Below, piece after piece: positions 1-10,400 of a DNA stretch of 64,000 nt. The first letter of the stretch is position 1; each line of letters starts with the position of its first letter. The DNA is from Acidovorax sp. NCPPB 3576 (GTDB lineage Bacteria; Pseudomonadota; Gammaproteobacteria; Burkholderiales; Burkholderiaceae_C): contig NZ_CP097267.1 in the NCBI RefSeq assembly GCF_028473605.1, positions 3,030,501-3,094,500 on the forward strand, read 5' to 3'. A program made the position numbers and the translations under genes. The notes under the pieces are model-generated. The model saw only the letters and a list, made by a program, of their open reading frames with translations, made no database searches and was not told the DNA's origin.

Positions 1-374
1 TGGGGTTTGACGAATCGCTGGCCCATCAGATCGAAGCCGGCGCAGACTGCTTCCTCATGCCTTCACGATTCGAGCCCTGTGGTTTGAACCAGATGTACAG
101 CCAGATCTACGGAACCCCGCCAATCGTCACGCACACCGGCGGCCTTGCAGACTCTGTGGTGGATGCGGACTCGCCTCAGCCAGGAGGCACGGGTTTCGTG
201 ATGCAGGCCCCTACGCAAGAAATGTTTGATCATGCGGTACAGCGGGCATTGGCGGCATGGAAATCCCCCGTGGCCTGGGAGTCGCTTCAACGCGCCGGCA
301 TGCGGCAAACGTTCGGATGGGACGCATCCGCCATGGCCTATTCGGACCTCTATGGGGAGTTACTGGCGAACTGA
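1..374 (+). CDS. glgA: Glycogen synthase, C-terminal part (5' truncated by window)
   Basis: The reading frame enters from the left edge (first full codon at base 3) and ends with TGA at 372-374, giving about 123 residues. It shows the GT5 glycogen/starch synthase C-terminal signature: AGAD, then PSRFEPCGLNQ, a YGT-PIV strand and HTGGLADSV, which in this family lines the ADP-glucose site and carries the catalytic glutamate (the E of RFEP). GlgA transfers glucose from ADP-glucose to the growing alpha-1,4-glucan in the cytoplasm. The part seen is intact and ends in the usual Trp-containing helix. Upstream gl genes lie outside the window. Confidence 0.93.
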   Translation, partial: GFDESLAHQIEAGADCFLMPSRFEPCGLNQMYSQIYGTPPIVTHTGGLADSVVDADSPQPGGTGFVMQAPTQEMFDHAVQRALAAWKSPVAWESLQRAGMRQTFGWDASAMAYSDLYGELLAN

Positions 375-500
375 GCACACAGCTGGGTCGATTGTTCTGC
401 GCTGTCCTACAAAGAGTGGAAGGAGCCGCGGAAATACTCGGTGAATGCTTGGCGAGAACGCTTCGCGTATCCGGTACCCGCACTTTTCTAGGAGATAGAA

Positions 501-719
501 ATGACCCGTAAATCCTGGCCCTTCCTGTCCACCTACCAAGAGCGCAGTCCCATCCAGCATGCATCCCCTCCATCCGAGGAGGCATCCAGAGTCTCCATCG
601 GCCAAGGCGCAATCACGTTCGGCATCGACGGTATGCGCGTTGTTGCTTCGCCGCTGAGCGCGGCACAACTGCGTTGCTCTGACTTCACTGGTAGCGATTT
701 TTCGCCTGCAGGTGCTTGA
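501..719 (+). CDS. Small hypothetical protein
   Basis: A 72-residue frame starts at an ATG preceded by a good ribosome-binding site (AGGAG, about 8 bases upstream) and lies 126 bp behind glgA on the same strand. No family is recognised and there is no signal peptide or membrane segment. The last residues (CSDFTGSDFS) faintly recall one pentapeptide-repeat turn, but a single unit proves nothing. A perfect hairpin follows directly, which supports a real transcription unit. It may be co-transcribed with glgA. Confidence 0.5.
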   Translation: MTRKSWPFLSTYQERSPIQHASPPSEEASRVSIGQGAITFGIDGMRVVASPLSAAQLRCSDFTGSDFSPAGA

Positions 720-725
720 CAGATC

Positions 726-748
726 ATCCGGCGCGATCAGCGCCGGAT
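726..748. terminator. Hairpin between convergent genes
   Basis: A perfect 9-bp stem (726-734 with 740-748) with a 5-base loop lies between the small gene ending at 719 and the SDR gene ending at 770 on the other strand. No strong T tract follows on either strand, so it is at best a weak or bidirectional terminator. Confidence 0.45.
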
Positions 749-769
749 TGCAACCACCGATCGCCGTGT

Positions 770-1525
770 CTATCCGCGGCCCGCGAAGGGCATTTTCGTA
801 GCCATCACCGTGTGGAACATGACGTTGGCTTCGAGTGGCAGGTTGGCCATGTAGAGAACGGATTGGCCCACGATGTTGACATCCATCAACGGCTCAGCAG
901 CTATCTGGCCGTTGGCCTGAAGAACACCCTGTGCCATGCGTTGAGCAAGCTCCGTTCCTGCATTGCCCACGTCGATCTGACCCACCGCAATGTCGTGCTT
1001 GCGCCCGTCGAGCGATGCGGTCTTGGTGAGCCCTGAAACCGCATGCTTGGTGGCCGTGTAAGCAATCGAATGGGGCCGCGGCGCATGCGCCGAAATGGAA
1101 CCGTTGTTGATGATGCGTCCGCCAGGAGGCTGTTGCGCCTTCATCACCCTAAAGGCCTGCTGCAGGCAATAGAACATGCCATTGAGGTTGGTGCCCACCA
1201 CTTTGTGCCACTGGTCCAGCGGTAGCTCATCGATGGGTACAGCGGGGGCGCCAACACCGGCGTTGTTGAACAGCAGATCCACCCGCCCGAAAGCCTCGAC
1301 CGCACGGTCGAACAAAGTCTGAACCGCCACAGGGTCCGCGACGTCCGTAGGAACGGCCAAAGCCCGTCCTATGGCCCCTGCTTCAGCAATGACGCTGTGC
1401 AGCAGGGGCTCCCGACGCCCGGCCAAGACCACACGCCATCCGTCTTTCAGCAGTGCCAACGCAGCAGCCTTGCCAATACCGGACCCGCCACCGGTCACGA
1501 TGGCAACCTTAGATACATCACTCAT
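770..1525 (-). CDS. SDR family NAD(P)-dependent oxidoreductase
   Basis: A 251-residue classical short-chain dehydrogenase. The Rossmann motif TGGGSGIG is at residues 11-18, NNAG at 87-90, and the catalytic Ser143, Tyr156 and Lys160 (S...YxxxK) are all present, so the enzyme should be active. An Arg after the second beta strand (AGRR) suggests NADP preference, which is inference. The start at 1525 is chosen because AAGGA lies just upstream; an earlier in-frame ATG at 1540 has no such site and would put the ribosome site inside the gene. The substrate cannot be told from sequence. It is 39 bp from rnr on the same strand. Confidence 0.85.
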   Translation of the reverse strand: MSDVSKVAIVTGGGSGIGKAAALALLKDGWRVVLAGRREPLLHSVIAEAGAIGRALAVPTDVADPVAVQTLFDRAVEAFGRVDLLFNNAGVGAPAVPIDELPLDQWHKVVGTNLNGMFYCLQQAFRVMKAQQPPGGRIINNGSISAHAPRPHSIAYTATKHAVSGLTKTASLDGRKHDIAVGQIDVGNAGTELAQRMAQGVLQANGQIAAEPLMDVNIVGQSVLYMANLPLEANVMFHTVMATKMPFAGRG

Positions 1526-1564
1526 CAACCATTCCTTCATCCAATTCGCCGATCAGCGGCCGGC

Positions 1565-3862
1565 TCACCTGCGGGATTTACGGCCTTTGGCCGGAGGCCC
1601 GGCACGCTTTCCGGCTGCCTTGGGCGACTGTTTGCGCGACGAGCGCTCATCGGATGGAGCCCGCACAGCCGACTTGCCCGAGGCTTTTCTGTTTGAAGTG
1701 GTCGTACCGTGTGCAGCACGGCTTTCAGACCCAGCCATTCCTCCAGTTGCCTTGCCTTTTGCTGGCCTAGCCTGAGCGAGATCTTCACCTTCGCGAACCA
1801 GGCGGAAATCGATCTTGCGGCCATCAAGATCTACGCGGCTCACCTGTACCCGCACGCGGGAGCCGATCGCATACCGAATGCCGGTTCGTTCGCCGCGAAG
1901 TTCCTGACGCGCCTCGTCGAACTTGAAGTACTCGCCACCTAACTCAGTAATGTGCACAAGGCCTTCGACATACATCGCGTCCAACGTCACGAAGATGCCA
2001 AAGCTGGTGGCAGCGCTGACCACTCCGCTGTATTCCTCGCCCAGATGCTCGCGCATGTATTTGCATTTGAGCCATGCCTCGACATCCCGGCTGGCCTCAT
2101 CGGCTCGGCGTTCATTAGCGCTGCAGTGCAGGCCTGCCGCTTCCCATGCCTGGGTCTCCCGGGTACTGACCGGTGCTTCTTTGCGCGGCTGCATGGTGGG
2201 CGCAGCCACACGTGCTGCCAGCCGTTTGGCCAGCTTGGCATGCGCTTCGCCAGGGGTGGGCAACGCCGGCAACCGGTATTTGGTTTTACCCAGGATCGCC
2301 TTGATCACCCGGTGAACAAGCAGATCGGGATAACGGCGAATGGGGCTGGTGAAATGGGTATAGGCCTCGAAAGCAAGCCCGAAGTGGCCGCTGTTGATCG
2401 GGGTGTAAATGGCCTGCTGCATCGATCGCAACAGCATCGTGTGGATCTGCTGAGCATCAGGCCGATCCTTGGTGGCGTCTGCAATGGCCTGAAAGTCACC
2501 TGGTTTCGGGTCGTCGCCAATCGACATGCCCACGCCCATCGCCTTGAGGTAATTGCGCAGGATCTCCTGCTTTTCCGGCGTTGGCCCTTCGTGCACCCGG
2601 AACAGACCAGGTTGCCCACCCTGCGCTATGAAATCGGCACTGCAGACATTGGCTGCCAGCATGGCCTCTTCGATAAGGCGATGCGCGTCGTTGCGGGTGC
2701 GGGGCACGATTTTCTCGATGCGGCCGTTGTCGTCGCAAATGATCTGCGTCTCGGTCGTTTCGAAGTCCACGGCACCCCGCACATGTCGCGCAGCCAGCAA
2801 AGCCCTGTAGACGTCGTGCAGATTGAGCAGATCTTTCACGCGCGGCTTGCGTTTAGTGGCCTCGGGACCGCGGGTATTGGCCAAGATGGCCGCTACCTCG
2901 GTGTAAGTGAAGCGGGCATGGCTGAACATCACTGCCGGGTAAAACTGGTACGCGTGAACATCGCCCTTGGCCGTGATGAGCATGTCGCAAACCATGCACA
3001 GACGTTCCACTTCAGGATTCAGCGAGCACAAGCCGTTGGACAGTTTCTCGGGCAGCATGGGAATCACGCGTCGAGGGAAGTAAACGCTCGTCGCACGATC
3101 GTAGGCGTCGATATCGATCGCACTGCCGGTCTCCACGTAGTGGCTCACATCCGCAATGGCCACGAGCAGGCGCCAACCTTTGGCACGCCCGACCTTCGCC
3201 GGCTCGCAATACACGGCATCATCGAAATCGCGGGCGTCTTCACCGTCGATGGTCACCAGCGGCACATCCGTCAGATCCACCCGGCTGCGTTTGTCCTGGG
3301 CCCGTACCTTATCGGGAAGCGTCTTGGCCTGCGCCAATGCATCGGCTGAGAATTCATGCGGCACGCCGTATTTGCGCACCGCAATCTCGATCTCCATCCC
3401 TGGATCGTCCACCTCACCGAGGACTTCGGTGATTCGTCCCACCGGCTGCCCAAACAAGGCAGGAGGTTCAGTCAGTTGAACCACGACCACCTGCCCCGGC
3501 TTCGCCGCGCCAGTGGCTCCTTTGGGAATCAAAACATCCTGGCCATAGCGCTTGTCTTCGGGGGCGACAAGCCAGACGCCGCTTTCCTGAAGCAGGCGCC
3601 CAATGATCGGCTGGTCGGGCCGCTCGACAATTTCTACCACGCGCCCTTCCGGACGTCCCCGACGGTCTTGCCGAACGATCCGTACCCGCACGCGATCCTT
3701 GTGAAGCACGGCACGCATCTCGTTAGGGGGAATGTAGATATCGGATTCACCGTCGTCCCGCTGCACGAATCCATGCCCGTCGCGATGCCCCTGCACACTG
3801 CCTTCGATCTCGTCTTCATTGCGCGCAGCAGGTGCGCCGGGGGTCGATTTTTTGATATACAA
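1565..3862 (-). CDS. rnr: Ribonuclease R (3'-5' exoribonuclease)
   Basis: RNase II/RNB-family exonuclease that degrades structured RNA in the cytoplasm. Order: OB-fold RNA-binding region (about residues 20-180), RNB catalytic domain with the Asp cluster DGEDARDFDD at 206-215, S1 domain (about 620-700), then a Lys/Arg/Ser/Gly-rich tail. The start is taken as TTG at 3862, preceded by AGGAAAG about 9 bases upstream; this gives 765 residues. Extending further upstream would read through tRNA-Leu in antisense. Compared with E. coli RNase R (813 residues) the N-terminal winged-helix segment is absent. The start codon overlaps the putative -10 box of the divergent tRNA gene. Product is certain, start is not. 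Confidence 0.9.
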   Translation of the reverse strand: MYIKKSTPGAPAARNEDEIEGSVQGHRDGHGFVQRDDGESDIYIPPNEMRAVLHKDRVRVRIVRQDRRGRPEGRVVEIVERPDQPIIGRLLQESGVWLVAPEDKRYGQDVLIPKGATGAAKPGQVVVVQLTEPPALFGQPVGRITEVLGEVDDPGMEIEIAVRKYGVPHEFSADALAQAKTLPDKVRAQDKRSRVDLTDVPLVTIDGEDARDFDDAVYCEPAKVGRAKGWRLLVAIADVSHYVETGSAIDIDAYDRATSVYFPRRVIPMLPEKLSNGLCSLNPEVERLCMVCDMLITAKGDVHAYQFYPAVMFSHARFTYTEVAAILANTRGPEATKRKPRVKDLLNLHDVYRALLAARHVRGAVDFETTETQIICDDNGRIEKIVPRTRNDAHRLIEEAMLAANVCSADFIAQGGQPGLFRVHEGPTPEKQEILRNYLKAMGVGMSIGDDPKPGDFQAIADATKDRPDAQQIHTMLLRSMQQAIYTPINSGHFGLAFEAYTHFTSPIRRYPDLLVHRVIKAILGKTKYRLPALPTPGEAHAKLAKRLAARVAAPTMQPRKEAPVSTRETQAWEAAGLHCSANERRADEASRDVEAWLKCKYMREHLGEEYSGVVSAATSFGIFVTLDAMYVEGLVHITELGGEYFKFDEARQELRGERTGIRYAIGSRVRVQVSRVDLDGRKIDFRLVREGEDLAQARPAKGKATGGMAGSESRAAHGTTTSNRKASGKSAVRAPSDERSSRKQSPKAAGKRAGPPAKGRKSRR

Positions 3863-3863
3863 T
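3858..3863 (+). promoter_or_regulatory. -10 box of first tRNA-Leu gene
   Basis: TACAAT lies 18 bases before the tRNA 5' end, the same distance as TATAAT before the second tRNA copy. No convincing -35 box is seen. It overlaps the proposed TTG start of rnr on the other strand. Confidence 0.45.
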
Positions 3864-3881
3864 CTGAGTCTTTCCTGAAAT

Positions 3882-3966
<85 letters not shown>

Positions 3967-4001
3967 AGTTTAACGACAACCAACAAGGTTGTTGGCCAAA
4001 A

Positions 4002-4029
4002 AAGCCGCTTCTTTTGAAGCGGCTTTTTT
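4002..4029 (+). terminator. Rho-independent terminator of tRNA-Leu copy 1
   Basis: A perfect 10-bp stem (4002-4011 with 4016-4025), TTTT loop and a T run to 4029, located 35 bases after the tRNA. Confidence 0.85.
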
Positions 4030-4107
4030 ATTTCTTGCGTTCTCGCTCCGCAATAAGGTTCAAGCAAAAAATTCCATTGCTCAGCCAAGCCGCATAAAAA
4101 AACGCTC

Positions 4108-4113
4108 TATAAT
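4108..4113 (+). promoter_or_regulatory. -10 box of second tRNA-Leu gene
   Basis: A perfect TATAAT 18 bases before the tRNA 5' end. No good -35 hexamer at the expected spacing was found, so only the -10 is called. Confidence 0.55.
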
Positions 4114-4131
4114 CTAAGTCTTTCCTGAAAT

Positions 4132-4216
<85 letters not shown>

Positions 4217-4221
4217 AATTG

Positions 4222-4254
4222 AAAAAGCCGCTGTTTTCACAGCGGCTTTTTTTT
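4222..4254 (+). terminator. Rho-independent terminator of tRNA-Leu copy 2
   Basis: An 8-bp GC-rich stem (4227-4234 with 4239-4246) flanked by an A run and followed by eight T. It has the same GCCGCT core as the first terminator but is not an exact copy. Confidence 0.88.
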
Positions 4255-4432
4255 GGCCGAATTTCACCACTGCTGCGCACGATCGACGAATGGGATGCCG
4301 CAACTGGACGCTGCTGAGCAGCCTGAAGCAAGAGAGACTGCCCAACACGTGAAAAGGCAATAGCGAGCCGACAGATTTGCAAAGCAGCAAGGCCGGAGGT
4401 GTGACCCGGCCTTGGCTCACTGAACTGCTCTC

Positions 4433-7159
4433 TTATTTGCGCAGCAGAGTCTTGAGGGCGTTCTGCAACCTGCGGGCGCTGGTTTCGTCGGTGGCACTTG
4501 CCAGCACCCTGGCAACGTCCTGTCCCCAGGTTTGGACAGGCGTAGGATCGTTTCGTCGGGTGAGCAACTGAAGTTGCAGCGCACGGCGGGCCTGCAATTG
4601 CTCTGCAGGAGTAGGCACCTCAGCCGCCATTTCCAGTCTCAACAAAGCCTCCGATGCATCCCCTTGAGGCGCAGCAGAAACCGCCTGCGTCCATGCCGTT
4701 CGGACGGAAGCCTGAACCTGCCCGCCCAGTTCCTGAACACTGGGAAGTTGAGTTGCGTCGCGCTTTTGCCAAGCGGCAATCAGCTGAGTCAATGCCTCAC
4801 CATGTGCCTGGACTGCCAACTTGCGCAGCGTGAGTTGCGCATGCTCGAGCGCCTCGCGCTGGGCACGGAAAGCGCTGTCGCCCAAACGGGGACCATGGGC
4901 CTCTGAACGATCTCCGAATCGGTCGCCCCGGTCTCCGAACCGATCGCCACGTGCATCACCGCCACGGGCGGAGGCATCACGCGGACCGCGCCCCTCTCTG
5001 CGCTCGCCCGGACGTCCTGGACGCCCCGGCAACGCAGGCGCATCCTTCTTCATGCCAGGGCGATCATCACCCCGCACCGCCACCACGGGACGGGGTGCAG
5101 GTTTCGGCGCAGCGGCCGGCGGAATCTGGTCCGCATCGGTAGCACCTTCTTCCGAGGTCGATGCGACCTCCGAGGGTGCTGCAACGGCATTGTCCGAGAG
5201 AGTTACCTGCGGTTTGCTCTGTGCAGCCGACGCAGCGGCCTCGTTGGCCAATGCCTGGCCTCGAAGAGCCGCTTCCAAAGCAATCATTGCAGCGCGGATC
5301 TTCTGAGCGTCGCCGCTGGCATTGGCGTCTTCCAACGCTTTAGACGCCTCCAGCACGATGCGGTCTCGGTCACTGATCTCACCCGCCATCTTGTCTCGAT
5401 CGGCTGATTTGCGATTGAACGCTTCGTCGATGGGCTTGCGGAAGGCGTCCCATAGTTTCTGCTCGTGCTTGCGATCCAGCGGTACAGACTGCGCCTCGGC
5501 CTGCCAACGCTGCTGCAGTGTCTTCACGGCGTCGACTCGCAGCGTAGGAGCGGCACCCAGTGCTGTCGCCTCGTCGATCAGTGCATGCCGGCGCGCCAGG
5601 CTTTCCTTCTGCGCAGTTTCCAGCGGGGCCGCTGCTGCAGCCATGACCTCTTTCCATTGAGGCTGCAATTCAGCAAACACCTTCTCACTGACATGACCTC
5701 CGTCGCGCCACCGATCGCCGAACTGGTGGAGCGCACGGTTGACCGCCTTCCAGTCGGGTTGACCAGCCGTTGCCTGGGCTGCTGTCCAAGCCTTCACCTC
5801 TTCCAGCAAGGCAACGCGTTGGCCCTTGTGCTCCGCCGCGTCCGCACGCACCTTCTCCAGCCATGCCTCGACCACTTTGTGCGCGGCATTGCAGGCTTCG
5901 TCGAATTTCTTCCAAAGCGCATGGTTGGCCGGACCACCTTGGTCCGCTTGCTTCCACTGCTCGCGCAATTGGCGCAAGGTTTCCTGCATCTTGCGGCCGC
6001 CCAAGGCTTGGCCTTCCGGACGTTGCAGCAGCCCTTCGGCGCGGGCCACCAGGTCTTCCCGAACCTGGTCCGCACTCCAGCGCTGCCAGCCTTCGAGCTC
6101 GCCCGCAGCGACCAAAGCAGCATGCACTTGCTGCTCCAGTGCCGCGTCGATGTGCTTTCCCTGTGTTTTGAGCACGCTTCGGAGCGCCGCAGCGGCTCCT
6201 GCGCTGGCCTTGCCGTGGCCTTCAGCGGTTTCACGCTCCAGTTTTCCCAATGCATCCCGCACGGCTTGCACCGCTTTGTCTCGCACTTCAGGATCAACTT
6301 TGGGGCGTGCTGGGGGCCGCGACGAAGGTTGCGCTGCAGCGGTTTCCGAAGGCTGGCCGCGGGCCACGCGCAACTCATCGGCCCACACGGGGACCGGAGG
6401 CAAGGCAGCAGCAGAATCTTCCGACGCAGCCACGGCCTGAGCGACCGCCGGCTGGAAGGCATCCCACACCACGAGCAGTTGGGTGCGCGAGGCATCCAGC
6501 AAAGGTGGAAAACGTGCCTCTACACTGGCCCAGGACGGGTCGTCGGTCAGTTCCTGGGCCTGTTGCTGCCACCGGCCCACGTCGGTGCGCAAGGCCTCCA
6601 GGGCAGCTTGAGCGTCGCGCCAAGGCTTGGTGGAAAGCACCTCGATGCGCTGGGCGAGCAGCACTGCGGCCTCCCGCTGTACCTGCACACGATGCTGCAG
6701 ATCCTCGATGACCTTCATGCGTTCGGCCAATTGCACCTTGAGAGAAGCCAAAGGCTCGCGCGACAAAGGGGCTCCGGCCTTGGCAGCGTCACGCTGCCAG
6801 GCCAATGCGTCAGCGATGTTCAGCTTGGCCGCAGACAACAAGCCCTGCGCTTTCTCGGCCCACTCGGCAGCGATCGCCTCCTGGCCCTTGGCCCGCCGGA
6901 TTTCATCGAGGCGCTCACGGACGGCTCGGGCGGCACCCTTGTCGCGCCCGCTCAATTCCTTGAAGACTTCCTGCAACTGCTCAGGCGACGGTTGGGTCTG
7001 CAGCCATTCGCGGATGCGCGATGCCCTCTCTCCCGAGGTCGCGGCGGAAAACGCGCCGCCCGTCAGCGCATCCAAAGGATGCGGCTCGGTGTGCTTGGCC
7101 GGGGCCGGGTTCACTTCGGGTGAGTCAGACATTTTGTTGCGAGAAGAAAAGGGAAACAT
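4433..7159 (-). CDS. DUF349 domain-containing protein
   Basis: About 908 residues, almost entirely alpha-helical and predicted cytoplasmic. It contains several degenerate DUF349 units, recognisable as helices with conserved Trp and RRHALIDEA- or W-KAVNRAL-like segments, separated by Ala/Gln-rich coiled-coil. Near residues 730-790 a disordered Arg/Gly/Asp-rich stretch contains a GDRFGDR tandem repeat. The family is found mostly in proteobacteria and has no assigned biochemical role. The start is uncertain: ATG at 7159 or 7132, neither with a clear ribosome-binding site; I use 7159. Long frames on the opposite strand are shadows. Confidence 0.82.
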   Translation of the reverse strand: MFPFSSRNKMSDSPEVNPAPAKHTEPHPLDALTGGAFSAATSGERASRIREWLQTQPSPEQLQEVFKELSGRDKGAARAVRERLDEIRRAKGQEAIAAEWAEKAQGLLSAAKLNIADALAWQRDAAKAGAPLSREPLASLKVQLAERMKVIEDLQHRVQVQREAAVLLAQRIEVLSTKPWRDAQAALEALRTDVGRWQQQAQELTDDPSWASVEARFPPLLDASRTQLLVVWDAFQPAVAQAVAASEDSAAALPPVPVWADELRVARGQPSETAAAQPSSRPPARPKVDPEVRDKAVQAVRDALGKLERETAEGHGKASAGAAAALRSVLKTQGKHIDAALEQQVHAALVAAGELEGWQRWSADQVREDLVARAEGLLQRPEGQALGGRKMQETLRQLREQWKQADQGGPANHALWKKFDEACNAAHKVVEAWLEKVRADAAEHKGQRVALLEEVKAWTAAQATAGQPDWKAVNRALHQFGDRWRDGGHVSEKVFAELQPQWKEVMAAAAAPLETAQKESLARRHALIDEATALGAAPTLRVDAVKTLQQRWQAEAQSVPLDRKHEQKLWDAFRKPIDEAFNRKSADRDKMAGEISDRDRIVLEASKALEDANASGDAQKIRAAMIALEAALRGQALANEAAASAAQSKPQVTLSDNAVAAPSEVASTSEEGATDADQIPPAAAPKPAPRPVVAVRGDDRPGMKKDAPALPGRPGRPGERREGRGPRDASARGGDARGDRFGDRGDRFGDRSEAHGPRLGDSAFRAQREALEHAQLTLRKLAVQAHGEALTQLIAAWQKRDATQLPSVQELGGQVQASVRTAWTQAVSAAPQGDASEALLRLEMAAEVPTPAEQLQARRALQLQLLTRRNDPTPVQTWGQDVARVLASATDETSARRLQNALKTLLRK

Positions 7160-7420
7160 GGATTCAGTGGGTAAAAGGCCGGGGCCGATGGAGCCAGCGC
7201 CTACAGGCAGCGCAGATGACGCCGCCGACAAGGGCGCTATTTTCGCCCGGTTTTTGCGAGTTCCCTGTGCAGGGCGTTTATCCGGCCTCGGCGGGCATGC
7301 TGGACCATCGTTCAAACACTGGATCGCTGCATATGGGGCGCATGGCTGCGACTGCAATACGGCAATGTAGCCCACAGGTGCAGATGAATGCAAAAGCTTG
7401 TTGCCACCCAGTGCGCCTGG

Positions 7421-10400
7421 TCATCGGGTGGACAAAGTAAGTTCCGCATGGGGCGATGCGTTCGTACTCTCCGAATCCATTTTCGGCGCACCGACGAACA
7501 ATCGATTCAAAGCGACTTGCCGCCCCGCCAAGTAGTCGCGGACCGCGACCGCTCGCGCCTGCGCCAGTTCCCGCATGGCATCTTCGGGAAGCACCATGTT
7601 TGCCAACAACAATGCCTCCATTTCTGGGACAGACATTTCCTTCGCCATTCCGACCAGATTCCGGGGTTTTGCGATATCGGCCCTGCGGTACACCTCCTTG
7701 AGCGAGTCTGCGTATTCCTGCGAATCCGGCGCCAGCGCTTCGGACTCGCGAAGCGTCCGGTCGCCACGTACGGCCATGCGACGCGCCTGGGCCATGACCC
7801 GGGCCTGCAACTGGGCCCGTTTCCAGCCCTCCTGCTCCACATCCCGCTGTGCGTGCCCTTCTACGGTCATGTTGAGTCCCGGCCGTTCCCAGAGTGCCTG
7901 TCCGATCTTGTCTAGCGTCTTTCTCGCTTCGTCGTCCAGCGCTGCGCTGCCTGGAGCAAAGCTGACGCGGTCGAGTTCAGAACTGCCACCCATCCATCCG
8001 GCCAAGAGCGAGAAGGGAGAAGTGATTGCCTTCATCACCAAGTTACCCACTGCACGAAAAATCACGGGGCCCAACCGGAACTCTGGGTCGTTCAGCGAGC
8101 CGTTGATGGGCAGTTCCACGTCGATCACGCCATTGCGGTCCGCCAGCAAGGCGACGGCCAGGCGCACCGGCAAACTGGCAGGGGCTCCATCCACAGGCTC
8201 GCCAAAACGCAACTGATTCAGAACGAGCTTATTGCTGGCCGTCAACTGTCCATCCGGCAGAACGCGGTAGTTGATGTCCATGCTGAGCTTGCCCCGTTCG
8301 ATCCCATGCCCTGCGTATTTGATGCTGTAAGGCGACAGTGGCGGCAGTTCCAGGTCGCGCATCCGGCCTTGAATGTCCAATGCCAACGGCTTGGCCAGCG
8401 GATTCAGCCGCCCCGTGATGTCGAGCGAGGCCGATCCTTGCGCACGTCCGCGCAACTGAAGGTCAGCCATGGCCGGCTCGCTGCCTCCGACGGGCGGCGC
8501 AGACGCAAAAGGCCCCAGGCGCCCGTTCAGTTCGCTCAGGTCGGCAGAGTAATTGGGCCGAACGAACGAGTCGGTGAACCGCACCGAACCGCCTGTCAGC
8601 ACCGTCGGCCCGAGTCGGATGACAGGCGCCATTGAAGGCGTCACATCCTGGGGCGTCGCTTGCAAGGCGTCCACGGAAGCGATGCCTGGGGATACAGCCC
8701 CGGTTGCTGGTACGCCAGGCTGCCCCTGCGCAGGCCGGGCAAGGTCCTGCAAGTTGATGCGTCCATTCGGCTGAACGATGATGCGGGCGAAAAAGTCGCT
8801 CAACGCCGTTTCCTTGATGTCGAAAACGGTCGGCTTGCCCGGCGAGAGGGAGAGCTCCATGCCCTGCAACGCCAATGACTTCCAATTCAGCAGTTCTTCT
8901 GCGCGAACGGATGCCGACCCGTCCCGTGACCCAGGCGCCGGCAGGCTTACGGGTAACGCTCTCACCCGCACATCTTCCAATGCAGCATTACCCCGTACGC
9001 CGACGGACGGCCCCTCTTTTTGCGCGGCATAGCGTACGTCGCCATTGAAGCTGCCCAATGCGCGCACGACGTCCACCGCCATCGGGTGATCCACATAGGG
9101 CTCGAAGGGATGCAGCGGCAGGCGGGAAGCCTGCACTTTGCCCTGCACCAGCATTGGCGCCAGTTGCACCGTCCCTTCGTAAGCAAGGCTGCCAGGATCA
9201 GACCGCCCGGAGCCCAGGCGCGCGGAAAGCTGCAGCGGCATCGGTGAAGCGCCGGCCTTTGCCGGCCACGCAAAACCTTTGGCCCGCATTTGGAAGGCAT
9301 CGACAAGCACCGCCACAGGCTGCGCTTTTGCGGCGTCGTTGAAGGCCAGGGCTCCACCTTCCATCGACACCTCGTCCAATTGCAAATCCCAGCCGGGAGG
9401 ATCGGCAGGCAGTGTTCCCGGAGTGACCGGCATGCGGTTTATCCCGGAACTGTCGGATGCCTGGACCAGCCAGCGCTCCAGCATCCAACGCCCTTCCCCA
9501 TTGCGCTCCAACCGAACTTTGGGCTGCGATGTCGCCACCCGCGCAACGGTGACGGTCCGCTGAGGCATCCGGATCAATGCGTCTTGCATTTCGATTCGCC
9601 CGATTTCAACCCAGGCTGCGTTATTGCGCAGGGCCAAGCCCGTAGCGGCACTCGCAGGGCAATCACGTCCAGCGGCGCAGGCCAATTCAACGCGGTCCAC
9701 CGACAGCTTCGCGATCTTTGCAGCCAAGGCAGTGCCGTTCCAAGCCACACCGAAGTCAGAATCCAACGTGCCATTCAGCTTGGGTTGCAACGCGTAGGCC
9801 AGATACGGGCGCGCCATCCCTATCGGCCAGCCACGGGCCGACACGGCCACGCTTCCGGACTGCGACTGAACCTGTCCTTGAAGCGAAAGCGTGGCAGCGT
9901 CGCCACCCTCTTCCGAAGATAGTTTGGCATCCGCTATGAACTGCACCGGCTTGGAGAGGGGCAAAGCCAGGCGCGTCACGTGAATCCGCAAATCGCGCGC
10001 CGAAATACGGGTCGGCGCTGTCGCGCTCTCATCCAGCCAATCCACTTGCCCGCCATGGACCCTCACCCGATCCACCACTACATCCCAAGGGGCGCTGGGC
10101 ACCGAAGGGTTTTCATTTTTCGTGGTGCCCGGGCCTTGTACCGAATCGCCCAGCCAAGCCATTCGCCCGTCCCGGTCACGCCGCACCATGGCATGCGGCC
10201 CTCGCCATTCCAGCGAGGTGAGATGCACCTTTCGCTGGAAGGGTTGGAGCGCTGCCAAATGGGCGGTTGCCACATCGAACGACAGCAGCTGGCCGCCCTG
10301 CGGATCGCTCAGGCGTGCGCCATGGATTTGGACGACCCCACTCACGGAAAGGGCCGGCTCCGACTGCTTCTGGAATGCCAGCCTCAGATCGGCATCCAGC

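Noticed and set aside
1952..3349. Long plus-strand frame opposite rnr
   Set aside because: Antisense shadow of a high-GC gene; no family likeness and RNase R is certain on the other strand.
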